Of a stretch of 64,000 nt of DNA, positions 1 through 9,581 are shown piece after piece. The position numbers were made by a program, and so were the translations under genes. The stretch lies in NCBI GenBank assembly GCA_013115135.1, contig JABANP010000056.1, forward strand, positions 124,001-188,000, given 5' to 3'. Position 1 is the first letter of the stretch, and each line of letters starts with the position of its first letter. The stretch is from Perkinsus olseni. Its lineage: Eukaryota > Perkinsozoa > Perkinsida > Perkinsidae. The notes beneath the pieces were generated by a model. The model saw only the letters and a list, made by a program, of their open reading frames with translations, was not told the origin of the DNA and made no database searches.

Positions 1-8
1 ATATCTCC

Positions 9-411
9 TATTTCCTATGTTATTTTGTCGCGTCTCTCTAATATACGCAACGATTTCTTATCCGCTTATTTTCAGAGCAATTTCTGTGTAGATGATGTAA
101 CATGGTGGTAGATCTCGCTATGGATCCGATTTATTCGTTCATCGTCTCAAGGGAACATCGTCGTAATGCCGCTCAAGTCATACACGTACAGTGTGCATCG
201 TACTCGTCGGGACCTCTCTTTTCTAATCGTGTTGTGCCGAGTTATAGTGCAGTAGTGGAAGGCTTCCGCTGGAAGCAACTTCTTCTCGGTGTCTTCCTGT
301 CTCCTTTGAAAACTGATCTCACTAGAGCCGAAAAAGGCTCTCGAAGGTTGCATTATCAAGCGACAGAGACACCTTCGCGGACGTCAAGAGCCGGCTCCGA
401 TGCTGCCTGAT
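9..411. repeat. Diverged dispersed repeat, copy 1 (interrupted)
   Basis: This stretch matches 4398-4871. Both contain TTTCCTATnnTATTTTGTCGCG, then CGCTCAAGT, then GTACAGTGTGCATCGTACTC, then a TTATAGT-rich part, then GAAAACTGATCTC-like motifs and a tail ending near GATnCTGCCTG. Copy 1 has an extra block at about 40-165 that copy 2 lacks. That block resembles 785-870 (shared CCGCTTA-TTTTCAG and ATGGTGGTAG words). The repeats are therefore mosaics. The short ORFs through here are not conserved as protein. The origin (transposon relic or satellite) is unknown. Confidence 0.6.
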
Positions 412-784
412 CGCACAGAGCGACGCTCTAAGAGCGTCATCCATCAACATCCATCAGGCGTCGCCCTTCGCGACAACTGCCTGTCTTTCTGTCTGAGACA
501 TCGCCTGCCCGATCCAGCAAATTCAATACATTGCTAATCTAATTTTCCGCTACCGTACTGAACCCCCTCTCTTTTCAGTTTCCGAGTCAGACGTTCAAGT
601 CAGTCTTTGACGTTCAAGAACTGGGATGGCCCTCACCCACTGATGGATTACAAGGAATTAGGAATGCTATTCAATAGGAGTAGCATAAAACTGAGCATAA
701 TATTGAGTAGAAAGCTGCGACAAAATAATTCTTGGTAATTGGGGCTGCTTGGTCGCAGTTTTCTACTCGCGACATACGGACCAA

Positions 785-1059
785 CCCCCATCCGCTTACT
801 TTCAGTGTAATTCCTGTGTAAGTGATGGAACACGGTGGTAGCTATACGTCATGGATCTGGCTACGGGCCTGATTCAGTCGATCATCATTCGAGAAATTAT
901 TCTGTGATGATCTTGTCCATGAGTTGTATCAACGTAGCTGTTGTAGACCGTGACTTGGTAGCTGGTGCTACGGAAGGGTTACCACCGAACTGTTGTTGCA
1001 GACCTATGACGCGAGCCTATTTTAGGGCGAGCGAGATTTACATTGGTCGCGTGTTGTAA
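785..1059 (+). pseudogene. Decayed relative of the small secreted protein gene at 3975
   Basis: From 907 the + strand reads MILSMSCIN followed by VAVVDRDLVAG. This nearly matches residues 8-28 of the ORF at 3975 (MILSMSCINIAVVDRDFVAG). The first residues of the signal peptide are not in frame here, and the similarity stops after about 25 residues. The ORF then runs out through an unrelated tail to a TAA at about 1057-1059 that includes a GGGCGAGCGAGA motif. I read it as a truncated duplicate. It could be a diverged gene with an upstream exon, but I see no convincing one. Confidence 0.45.
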
Positions 1060-1090
1060 CGCTCGGGCGAGCGAGAATTGCATTGATCGC
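1025..1090 (+). repeat. Two tandem GGGCGAGCGAGA motifs
   Basis: GGGCGAGCGAGA occurs at 1025-1036 and again at 1065-1076. Each copy is followed by a similar tail (TTTACATTGGTCGCG and ATTGCATTGATCGCG). The same 12-mer is found inside the TIR element at 21953-21964 and between two divergent genes at 27441-27452. This may be a remnant of the TIR element's end. Confidence 0.6.
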
Positions 1091-3204
1091 GCATCTTAGC
1101 TAGTAAGCTAGGCTTTGAGCTACTGTTGCTCTTAGTGAGTTAGAGAGTCTACGTTGCTATCTACGTTGTACTATCACGTACGACTACGTACTACTGCCAC
1201 TTCTATCTACGGTTATCTGCTGTATCTCTGGTTAATACTAGAGATCCTTAGTTGGCCTATTATTATCGTCTATCGCTTGGTGAACCGGGTATTGTGTTAT
1301 CTAGTACCGCGGTCGGTATAGGGAGCTCTTTAAATAAAACGCGATCCACAACACTGTCTAATGAGGCGGCCGGCCAACTAACGGTGCGCAGGCGACGTAG
1401 CTCTACCAGTTCGGTAGTACAAAACACCACCGCACTGGCCCAGCGGTTTTGACACCACACGAGTGGAACTCTCGTAGTCGTCCACCGCCTCTTGAGCAGG
1501 TTCCATTCATACGCTCTTCTACTATCCCTTTATTATAAAGACAGGAAAAAGATGGAAAAGTGCCGTATAATACGGCACTTTCTCAGTAGTTTCGTTCGAC
1601 CGTCGAATTTCGACGTCAACCACACATCGAGGCTCGAGGCTTATCGTGTGCTGGCCCAAGACGAAGCGATGACAGCAGTTCGAGCACTTCGCAGATTTGG
1701 TATGGTTCCGCGGACGTTCGATAGAGATATTGTACACATTGTGGTTCAAGTCGTGAGGCTGCTGTATCATAGCGGTGAACTTAGTTTTACGGTCTGGGGC
1801 GTCAACACCCACAGATCTTGAGTCTGTGAAGGACTCGCGCGGTGAGAAAGATTTCGCTCGGAAGTTTGGATGCGAACGTCAGCCAACAGCGGCGACGACT
1901 CTGCGGAGTCTGCGGAACTGCAGGAACTCCTTGGCATGGATTTGCTGTCAGCAAATAGCTGAACCATTCCATCGCCTCTGGCTCCATGACGGCGACCCCT
2001 GCAGCAAGCCACCTGCTCCCAACTCGGGAGTGCCAAGGATTGCAGGACGGCGGATGCGGTTTATCGCCTCGATCTCTTTCCGAGTCTTCCGTTCACTCCG
2101 ACGCCAGTGTGTAAGGGTTCTCAAAGGCTATGCTAATAGCTACAGAGGCGTCAGTTTTAAGGCAAGGTGAAGGCCTCAATCCCAACACTTGGAACTCGGA
2201 GTCAAAGGTGTAGTTGTTGAGAGGTTGGAATCCAACCGTTGGATTGCAGAGATCAATGGTGAGTAAGAGGAGCGCACAGTGATTGCAAAAGAGAAGATCC
2301 CTTCCAAAGGTCACCGCCCCAATCTTGAAATTACGGGACAACCAAGAATGGAACAGCCGGCAGTTATAAGCAGGCAAGCTGAGGCGCGCTCCAGTACCGT
2401 GCGCCGGGTAATTGGTCTGCCCCAAGCTTCGACTTGAAGTCTCAGCTGGTTAGGGCTATTCCAGGCTTCTCTCGATTCTCTGAGCTTGCGGTTGTAATAT
2501 AGTCACACGTCTTTGCGTGCTTAGGTTAGCACAGCTATTACATGCCTTGCTTGCCATCGCAAGCTGCACTCGCCAGGCCAAGATCATGTACTTTCTCATA
2601 TGCACTGCTTTTACAAGCTTATCTATTTGGATAATCTGTGGGCTTTTGCTTCAAAAACATTACTAGTTTCGAAACCCCAGTGACGAGCCGCCTAAGGGCC
2701 ACGCCGTGCTTCCCGAGTACGACGACGTTTTTAATCTTGTGTAACTTTCAACACTGTGCCGACAATGGAATGGATTACACACACTATAAATGTGACACTC
2801 ACGCACACAAAACAGTATCTGTTGATAGCAGATTCATCAGAAAATCAGCGATAGGTCGATCAGTAGCCTACCTATCTCGACTGTTCGTTCCATTTTTTGA
2901 GCGAGCTCCAGCGCTGTTCTTATCCCGACAAGTAACCGGTATATTGCTGGGAGCGAGCTTAGTTTAAGGAATCGTCTACAAGTTCGGACCAACGCCCTGG
3001 GCTCGTAATTGCAACATGCGCTTGGGGTTGCATACTAAGCTTGGATGAGCGCCTATGCTTATCTTGCGGTTAGTCTTTCTTGATTTAAACTCCGCAACTC
3101 AACACAACAAGCATATCTTACGCTTTGCTCTGTATCTTAGCTTAGTACTTTCGTGCTTGTGGTAGACCCGTCGCACCCGTGCGCCATCAAGCCAGCCGCA
3201 CGTG
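1091..3204. other. No gene recognised
   Basis: This 2.1-kb stretch has only short overlapping ORFs on both strands. None shows a recognisable domain, signal peptide or splice-joined continuation. A short inverted repeat (AAAGTGCCG...CGGCACTTT) lies near 1557-1581. Confidence 0.5.
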
Positions 3205-3431
3205 TGTTACGCTCCGTCTATGTTTATGCGTGCAGAGTAGTCTGGGCAATAGCTCTTTCATAAGATCCATCTCACAAGCTCCCTTTGGCCTTGTGTTCCA
3301 CGTATGAGTAAGAGAGCTTTTGTTACGCTCCGTCTATGTTTATGCGTGCAGAGTAGTCTGGGCAATAGCTCTTTCATAGGATCCATCTCACAAGCTCCCT
3401 TTGGCCTTGTGTTCCACGTATGAGTAAGAAG
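3205..3431. repeat. Tandem duplication, 116-bp unit, two copies
   Basis: The unit starting TGTTACGCTCCGTC at 3205 is repeated from 3321 with a period of 116 bp. The copies are almost identical; I see one substitution (AAGATCC against AGGATCC). Each unit ends in CGTATGAGTAAGA. The high identity suggests a recent duplication. The unit holds no obvious gene. Confidence 0.85.
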
Positions 3432-3974
3432 AATACAACAACGTGACAGTCCTGACGTCACCTAGCGTCGAGTTCCAGCATAAATTGCTACGGCGATTGT
3501 TGACGTCATTAGAGTTGCTTTGTCTCTACTGCAATATTAACTTTACCATCCAATTGATCACCTGCAAATGTCGTATACTTGTCGGCAGTGGGTCTCAAAG
3601 TGTCTTGTTTCTGCTATATATATCCACACCGTATGAAGTCTCCCTGCATGTGGTGACGCATCGCGTCCCGCATTCCTCGGCGCGTTTGTCCCCTGAATTG
3701 TTGATGACCTAACGTTAGGGTTTCGAAGAGATACGATGCCTGCCACTAGAGCCTCGTTCATACGGGCGTAGCTCTGCACTTGATGCGCCCTACGGCAACA
3801 ACTGAGAGACCTGGGAGGTGGTGAAAGAGGTCACGCCTGTCTCCCGGAGACAGTCGTGACACGGAAAGGCAGTCCGACAGGCGGTGTCATAGCTCGGTGT
3901 CACCAAACAACCTAGAAGTCCCCGGTTTCATTAGCAACAAGCGCAGGGCCCAAGCCCAAGCTACTCATATCGAC

Positions 3975-4304
3975 ATGAAGTACTTCTTTGCTGCGATGAT
4001 CCTGTCCATGAGTTGTATCAACATTGCTGTCGTCGACCGTGACTTTGTGGCCGGTAGGGTGGAAGACTTGAACGCTGACATCGTGCAGAATGATGTTGAT
4101 GTCAGAAATCGCTACCATTCGGTCCATGGTAATGACTCCGTTATCAGAGCCGACGTGGATAGTCGTCTGTTGAGGGATGATGCCCTTTGTGACAATTGCC
4201 TGTCTTGCGTGCATTCAGTATTTGGAATGCTCTTCACACACTGCTGGGTTTTTTATGGCGAGTGTGGTTGGACCGACAATTGTTTCGACTGCTGCGCATA
4301 TTAA
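3975..4304 (+). CDS. Small secreted cysteine-rich protein, unrecognised
   Basis: This is a 109-residue ORF. I chose the ATG at 3975, rather than one 26 codons upstream, because it begins a clear signal peptide (MKYFFAAMILSMSCINIA). The mature part starts with an acidic stretch (AVVDRDFVAGRVEDLNAD) and ends with a Cys/Trp-rich tail of seven cysteines in about 45 residues (CDNCLSC, HCWVFYGECGW, CFDCCAY). This is the usual layout of a small secreted disulphide-rich protein. I recognise no family. A decayed partial copy lies at 907-1059, so the sequence belongs to a small local family. No intron is needed, and the flanks are repetitive. Secretion is inferred from sequence only; expression is unknown. 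Confidence 0.5.
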   Translation: MKYFFAAMILSMSCINIAVVDRDFVAGRVEDLNADIVQNDVDVRNRYHSVHGNDSVIRADVDSRLLRDDALCDNCLSCVHSVFGMLFTHCWVFYGECGWTDNCFDCCAY

Positions 4305-4397
4305 AGCGCTTGTCACGTGATGGTCGCCTAACCGCACGGATTCGGAGCCTGCTTATCATACGGGTCTATTATACTGCTCCGATCGAATTTTATTGTC

Positions 4398-4871
4398 CGA
4401 TTTCCTATCCTATTTTGTCGCGACTCCGCTCAAGTTATCCACGTACAGTGTGCATCGTACTCGTCGGGACCTCTTTTATTCAATGATTGAATTTCAATCA
4501 TATTGTGCTGAGTTATAGTCACTATAACAGTTATAGTATAACTGCACTGTGCAGTGGTTGGAGCAACTTCTTCGCAGTGTCTGATTGTCTTCTTTGAACG
4601 CTTGCAATCGGACTCGGTCTTCGGTGAAATTGATCTCCACACTTCGTCAAGGTTGTACTCATTTCCAGTGAGCCCGCGGAATAAAAAGTCAAGCCGCAAC
4701 CCTTGTCAAAATTGATCTCGCTATGTTCTCTGGTTTCAAAGTTGATTTCACTAAGGGGCCCAGCGAAATCGATCTCGCCAAGTTGCATCATAAAGCAACA
4801 GAGTACCATCGAAAGCTGCTTTCGGAAGTTTGCTTTCGGAAAGCATCGAGGGCTGGCGCCGATTCTGCCTG
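4398..4871. repeat. Diverged dispersed repeat, copy 2 (uninterrupted)
   Basis: This is the partner of 9-411 and lacks its 125-bp internal block. It also carries several loosely repeated AAATTGATCTC-like words (about 4630, 4706, 4747 and 4767). Similar words occur near 312 and 6455-6485, which suggests an older short repeat within it. Confidence 0.55.
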
Positions 4872-6130
4872 CTCACACAGGCCATTGCAACGTTGGTAAG
4901 TTCAACCGTAGGTCATTTACGTGGCATAAACGACACGTGACACATAATGAATACGTGACATTTACGTGACATATTAACGTCTATCTGGGGGTCTTTTTGG
5001 AGCGTTTGTGTGCTCATCAGTAAGTGTCTCTTCTTCGGTTCAGAGATGGAAGACGGATATAGGGGCCGTTCTTCCGCGGGAAAGAGGAAAAACGGCCAAG
5101 GCTGGCACAGGCTTCTTCAGTGAAGAATCTTCACTTGACCAAAACGAGCTGAATGTTCTTGTCGAGTTTTGATCACGCCACTTGGATTGATGGATAGTCT
5201 AGTATAGTGAACTATTGGGAAAAGATTTCGGCTAAAACTCGTCCAGGTGGACCATAATCGAATGTCCGCGATTCTCTTCCGAAGAAATACTCGAGTCTTT
5301 CACCTCCTCCAGCCGGGGGCTCAGCAGCCCGCTCGCAGCGGGCTCGACCAGGGGTCGACGACCCCTCGCAATGCCACCACGGTGATGGCATTACCGTGAT
5401 AGTGATTTTCATGTAGGATATTCCTGAAGGATATGTGTGCCGAGAAGCTCGAGACAAGCTGTCTCGGACAACAGTCCCGCATGTAATTGCAGTAATTATA
5501 TGCGGGACTGTTGTCAAGTAATTAGAGGTTACTTTAGTCGCTCTAGTAATCAAATAAATGTGTACAGTAATTGAATTACTGCTCAGGCTCTGACGGTCAG
5601 ACTCTGACCGTGAAAGTCAATCTTTGAGAGACTTCCGGTACTCACAGGCGTTTGCTTGCGGTAACTGTGGTACCTGCGGTAACTGCGATAACTGTGACGG
5701 GGACCCCGTCAACCCGTGACGGTCACGGGGTAACGGACCCACATGTTTGGGTCCCACCATGGGACTCCCATACAAGCCTATGGACCCGAGGCTAAGGTTG
5801 ATAGGTTCCGAGTCTAACAGCTTTCTGAGCAACATATTTGATGGGTCATCAATGACGACGGCATCATCATCATGATCAACATGATGCACTGGTGCATGAA
5901 TTGAATGGTTTGATCAGCCGACTTGATTTACAAGTGTTGACATTTTCCACCGTTTTTCGCTGACTTGAAACCTTCAGTCCTGCCTACACTGCTTGGAAAG
6001 ACGTGACCAGAAAGACGCAATTCGTGAGGTGGTGGTCGTGGTCCTTGTACCGGCCGCCAAGACGGGGTAAACCCGGTATGAGTGAGGGATGACTCATCCC
6101 GGATGAGTCATCCCTCACTTGTCATGCTAC
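4872..6130. other. Gene-free stretch rich in foldback sequences
   Basis: No convincing gene. The DNA is dense in inverted repeats. One has 16-bp perfect arms at 5467-5482 and 5500-5515. Another has 17-bp perfect arms at 6081-6097 and 6103-6119 around a 5-nt loop. Shorter ones lie around 5340-5395 and 5690-5770. Arms and loops are short, so these are hairpins rather than transposon ends. Confidence 0.6.
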
Positions 6131-7225
6131 CGGGCGGCTTGAAGAATGATCTGGGCAATACAGCCAGGTTGTAACAGCTTATTGCCTTCTTCTGTCCATC
6201 CTCGGCCCAGAGGTTATCATGTGGACAAAGCTAGGCGACCAGATGAAGCGGATATGCGTCTATACAGTGTACAATCGCCAACTAAGCACGGGACTATACC
6301 ATTCAGAAGCCTGTTTGGCTTCTTGCCGAGCCTATATGGGGGTCGGGGATTTCACGTTAGCGGGTCGTTGAGAGTCATGCACTGTCGCGCAGTTGTTTCA
6401 ACCTGAGAGTCGCAGCGGGAAGATTTCTGGTATGGCTCAAGTTGACCCCCCGAAATTGATGTCCTTATCAGCGAAATTGACTTCCTTAACCACCAATTTT
6501 TCCAAGTAAAACTCTCCTGCCATTCCCAGAATTTTGGGAAATGAAAAATGCCGAAAAAGCCTGAAAATGTCAAAAAAAGTCGTAAGCTGCATTTTTCTAT
6601 CTATTCCGATTATGAGCCACGTTGCCTTGCTTATCGTGTGATCGACTCCCTGTCGACTTGTCGTGTAGGGCAGGCTCTGCGCCTCGACTCATACGGTGGG
6701 CACGGGCGTAGACTGCGCCGCGTAGTGCCCTCTGGGAACTACACTATTCAGAAGTCTAACAGGGGTATACAATTGGCGGATAAAGAAGTCATTTTAGCGG
6801 CAGGCCTCGAATAAGGAATTCAATTCCGCGAATAAGGCAAACGATTTCCCAATGGAGGAATTGTTGACATTTCGGAAAACTCTGAATTTCAGAAGGTTCA
6901 TGCCAACATAGGAATGAATCATCACCATCTCATAGGTAGGAGCGCTTGGCACAGTGGGCCTTAGGCGTAGACCGGGTTATCCACCATGTAATCTACATAA
7001 CACAAAATACCCAGGAATGTACTAACACGCATGGGCCGGCAATGCCGGCCCATGCGTCAAGCCGGCCCATCCGTCAACTTCGTCGAAGTTGACGAAGCTG
7101 CCATGACTTGTCGAAGTTCGACTGGAAGAAGCGTTCTTCATACACCTATCCCTACGCGATTAATTCTCACACCCGGACGCACGAACTATCGACTTCTGAT
7201 ACGATTGGCTGCTGGCGGCCTGCTA
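6131..7225. other. No gene recognised; palindrome at 7029-7055
   Basis: No ORF has recognisable content. A 27-bp palindrome with 13-bp arms and a single central base lies at 7029-7055 (GCATGGGCCGGCA and its complement). The left end of the retroelement follows at 7226. Confidence 0.5.
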
Positions 7226-7307
7226 ATTACGCGGTCAATTTATTGGGCAAGTTCAAAGCTCGACTGAGAAGTAGACCAAGTTGTGAGATGGGGACGATAC
7301 CTGAGTG
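7226..7307 (+). repeat. Split direct repeat A1 (left end of element)
   Basis: This 82-bp sequence begins ATTACGCGGTCAATTTATTG and ends ACGATACCTGAGTG. It is identical by eye to 13447-13528 (A2). Identity stops abruptly at both ends, which sets the left boundary of the retroelement. Confidence 0.9.
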
Positions 7308-7851
7308 CCTCCCCGTGGCGTCCCCGGACGAGTAAAGGCTCATCCTTTATCTCGACCGAATCTCAGGGTGATAGAAGGGTCCGCGGTTTGATGGCGAAAT
7401 TGCATCGAAGTCGGTAGTGTGAAACTCTAGTATAATTCGTTTACGGGAGACTCGCCTACTGAGCTTTCGAATGTAATATCATAATTTGACTAGACGATCT
7501 GCGTCTAACTGCCCTAGTCGGGTTCCTTTTGATATCTGTGGGGTGACTTATTGGGAAAGCGAATCTTCTTCCGCGGGTACTGGGTAGCCCTATCACACGA
7601 TAGACTTGCCTCATGGACAGTAGCGTGAAACTCCAGCGGGAATTCTCGTGGGAGACTCGCCTATTGATCTTCAGAGTGTAAAACTAGAGCTTGATGGGTC
7701 CCCAGTATCGGGCGTTGAATGATCAATAAAAGGCTCATGTAGTTATTTCTTCATCTCAAATTGAGATTCTCAATTGTCGACCGAGTGACCGAGTATCGAG
7801 GTTTTACAGAGAGCAGTACTGCTCGCGAGGAGGTAATAAAGGGAGCACTTG
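7308..7851 (+). other. Untranslated leader of the retroelement
   Basis: No ORF of note. It contains a degenerate internal direct repeat: GTGAAACTCTAG...GGGAGACTCGCCTACTGA near 7417-7462 and GTGAAACTCCAG...GGGAGACTCGCCTATTGA near 7624-7669. Confidence 0.6.
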
Positions 7852-8215
7852 TGCAACAGAGCAGGGAGTGCTCGGGGTTGATTCAAAGAGCAGGGAGTGC
7901 TCGGGGGTTGATTCAAAGAGCAGGGAGTGCTCGGGGTCTCGTTGAAAGAGCAGGGAGTGCTCGGGGTCTCGTTGAAAGAGCAGGGAGTGCTCGGGGTTCG
8001 TTGAAAGAGCAGGGAGTGCTCGGGGTTCGTTGAAAGAGCAGGGAGTGCTCGGGGTTCGTTGAAAGAGCAGGGGTGCTCGGGTCTCGTTGAAAGGACAGGG
8101 AGTGCTCGGGGCTCGTTGATAGAGCAGGGAGTGCTCGGGGTTCATTAAAAGAGCCGGAAGTGCTCGGGGTTCCTTGTAGGAGCAGGAAGTGCTCGCGGTT
8201 GATTCAGAGAGCACG
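7852..8215 (+). repeat. Minisatellite of about 13 hairpin-forming units
   Basis: About 13 units of 28-31 bp centre on GAGCAGGGAGTGCTCGGGG and are separated by TTGATTCAAA- or TTCGTTGAAA-type spacers. GAGCA and TGCTC within each unit can pair around a 5-base loop, so the transcript could form a row of small hairpins. Later units are more diverged (GAGCCGGAAGTGCTC, GAGCAGGAAGTGCTC). The array lies between A1 and the gag start. It is not a CRISPR: this is a eukaryotic retroelement and the spacers are near-identical. Confidence 0.9.
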
Positions 8216-8372
8216 GGAGTGTCCTAGTAATCCAAGATATAGTGAGCAACCGGGGAGAAGTCTACGTTAACTCGCCACTTTGACCGCGAGGTTTCTTTTA
8301 TCCATACTAAGCGTTGTGTTCAATCGTACAGCCGATTGCCTCTCAGTGGTTTTTCTCCCTTGCACCAGCGGT

Positions 8373-9323
8373 ATGTCTGATTCCATCGACGTGTTCTTCG
8401 AGGGGAAATTGAAGGAAGTGCTGGTTGAAACTTGTAAAGCGTTGGGGATAACCAAAGCTGGGTTGATGGGCTTGGCTTGCAATCGGGATCTGTTGGTCCA
8501 GATAGCCGAACGCGCTTTGAAGGAGGAGGGGTTCCCTCAGCTAGAATGTGATGAGCTACTTGATGATGATTTCAAGCAGAAGGTGAGGCTGAACGAGGTA
8601 TGCAGCGCCCTAGCTCATGCCGTATGGAAGACTACCGAAGGGGGATCTATGGGGTCCGACCCCAGGGTCGTCTCAATTGGTGGCTATGGCGACCGAGAGT
8701 CTAGGAATGCCGTTAACTCAACGGCTCACCCTTGAAGAAGCCCATGTGAAAGCTATGTCATGCGATATCGCATGCTTTCGTGAACTCAAGATCGTGGCTG
8801 GGGAAAGCACAGTAGCCCCGGAATGGAGGGAAACCGCAGAAGGGAACTGGACCGTGACGAAAAGTATCACAGGGGGTCGACATCCAAGTACTGTGACCGA
8901 ATTGTTGGTTTGCTTGTGGCCTTGGTTGGTTACTCTAGCCACTCTGTCTGAATGCAAAGAAGGCAGCCTATTGAGGGGTGGTGCCCATTCTATTACGAGG
9001 ATTGCGTGGCTGTCAAGTCCAGGAACTGCGCGTATAAGCCTCGGCAGCATATGAATAAATGGCCGGCTAAGGGAAAGGGTAAAGGATCCTACGGCAAGGG
9101 GCAGGGTAAAGGTGGCTACGGCAAGGGGCACTATGGTAAGGGCCACCAGAATACGTATACAACTGCCCCGCAAGACTATAAGGAGAACCACGGAGGATCT
9201 AAAGGGAAAAGGTGGAGCGACGTCTTCGTCTTCATCATCGCCCGCGGCCAAGGGCAAGTAGGGGCGTGGCCTTACGTCGAAGCTCGGCGAGCCGACTTCA
9301 TCATTACAGGTTATGAAAGGTAG
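8373..9323 (+). pseudogene. Gag-like ORF of the retroelement, frameshifted
   Basis: The ATG at 8373 opens an ORF (MSDSIDVFFEGKLKEVL) that runs to a stop at 8733-8735. Plausible coding then shifts to another frame (8617-9054, TQRLTLEEAHVKAMSC) and back to the first (8952-9323). The last part is rich in Gly-Lys (GKGKGSYGKGQGKGGYGKGH) with a preceding CPFYYEDCVAVKSRNC. A basic Gly-rich tail suits an RNA-binding Gag. The two compensating shifts mean either broken Gag or, less likely, programmed shifting. No family motif beyond the basic tail supports the call; position before RT is the main argument. Confidence 0.6.
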
Positions 9324-9581
9324 AGTCGTTTCGGTGCGAAACAGCACTTCTAGTTTTTCCTCGTTTGTTGTCCGTACTCGTCCAGATGGATCGACTAGCC
9401 CCGCGCTGAGATGAGTCATACTGAGTACGGCCGCGAATTTGAAATCTGTTCTTACGATACCAAACTGGGCTGTCGCCATCGTTGGCGTGATAAGTGTGGA
9501 GGATAGTCGTAGAGTATCTTTTTCTAGCAGTATTGTTGAATTGATCAATCAAAGAGGCTCGACTATCATCGTCCACTCGTA

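Noticed and set aside
7852..8215. CRISPR-like array of repeats with regular spacing
   Set aside because: The spacers are near-identical to each other, the context is a eukaryotic retroelement leader, and there are no cas genes. It is a minisatellite.
8718..9548. Long minus-strand ORF over the gag region
   Set aside because: It has no recognisable content, and the + strand carries the Gly-Lys Gag tail in the right place before RT.
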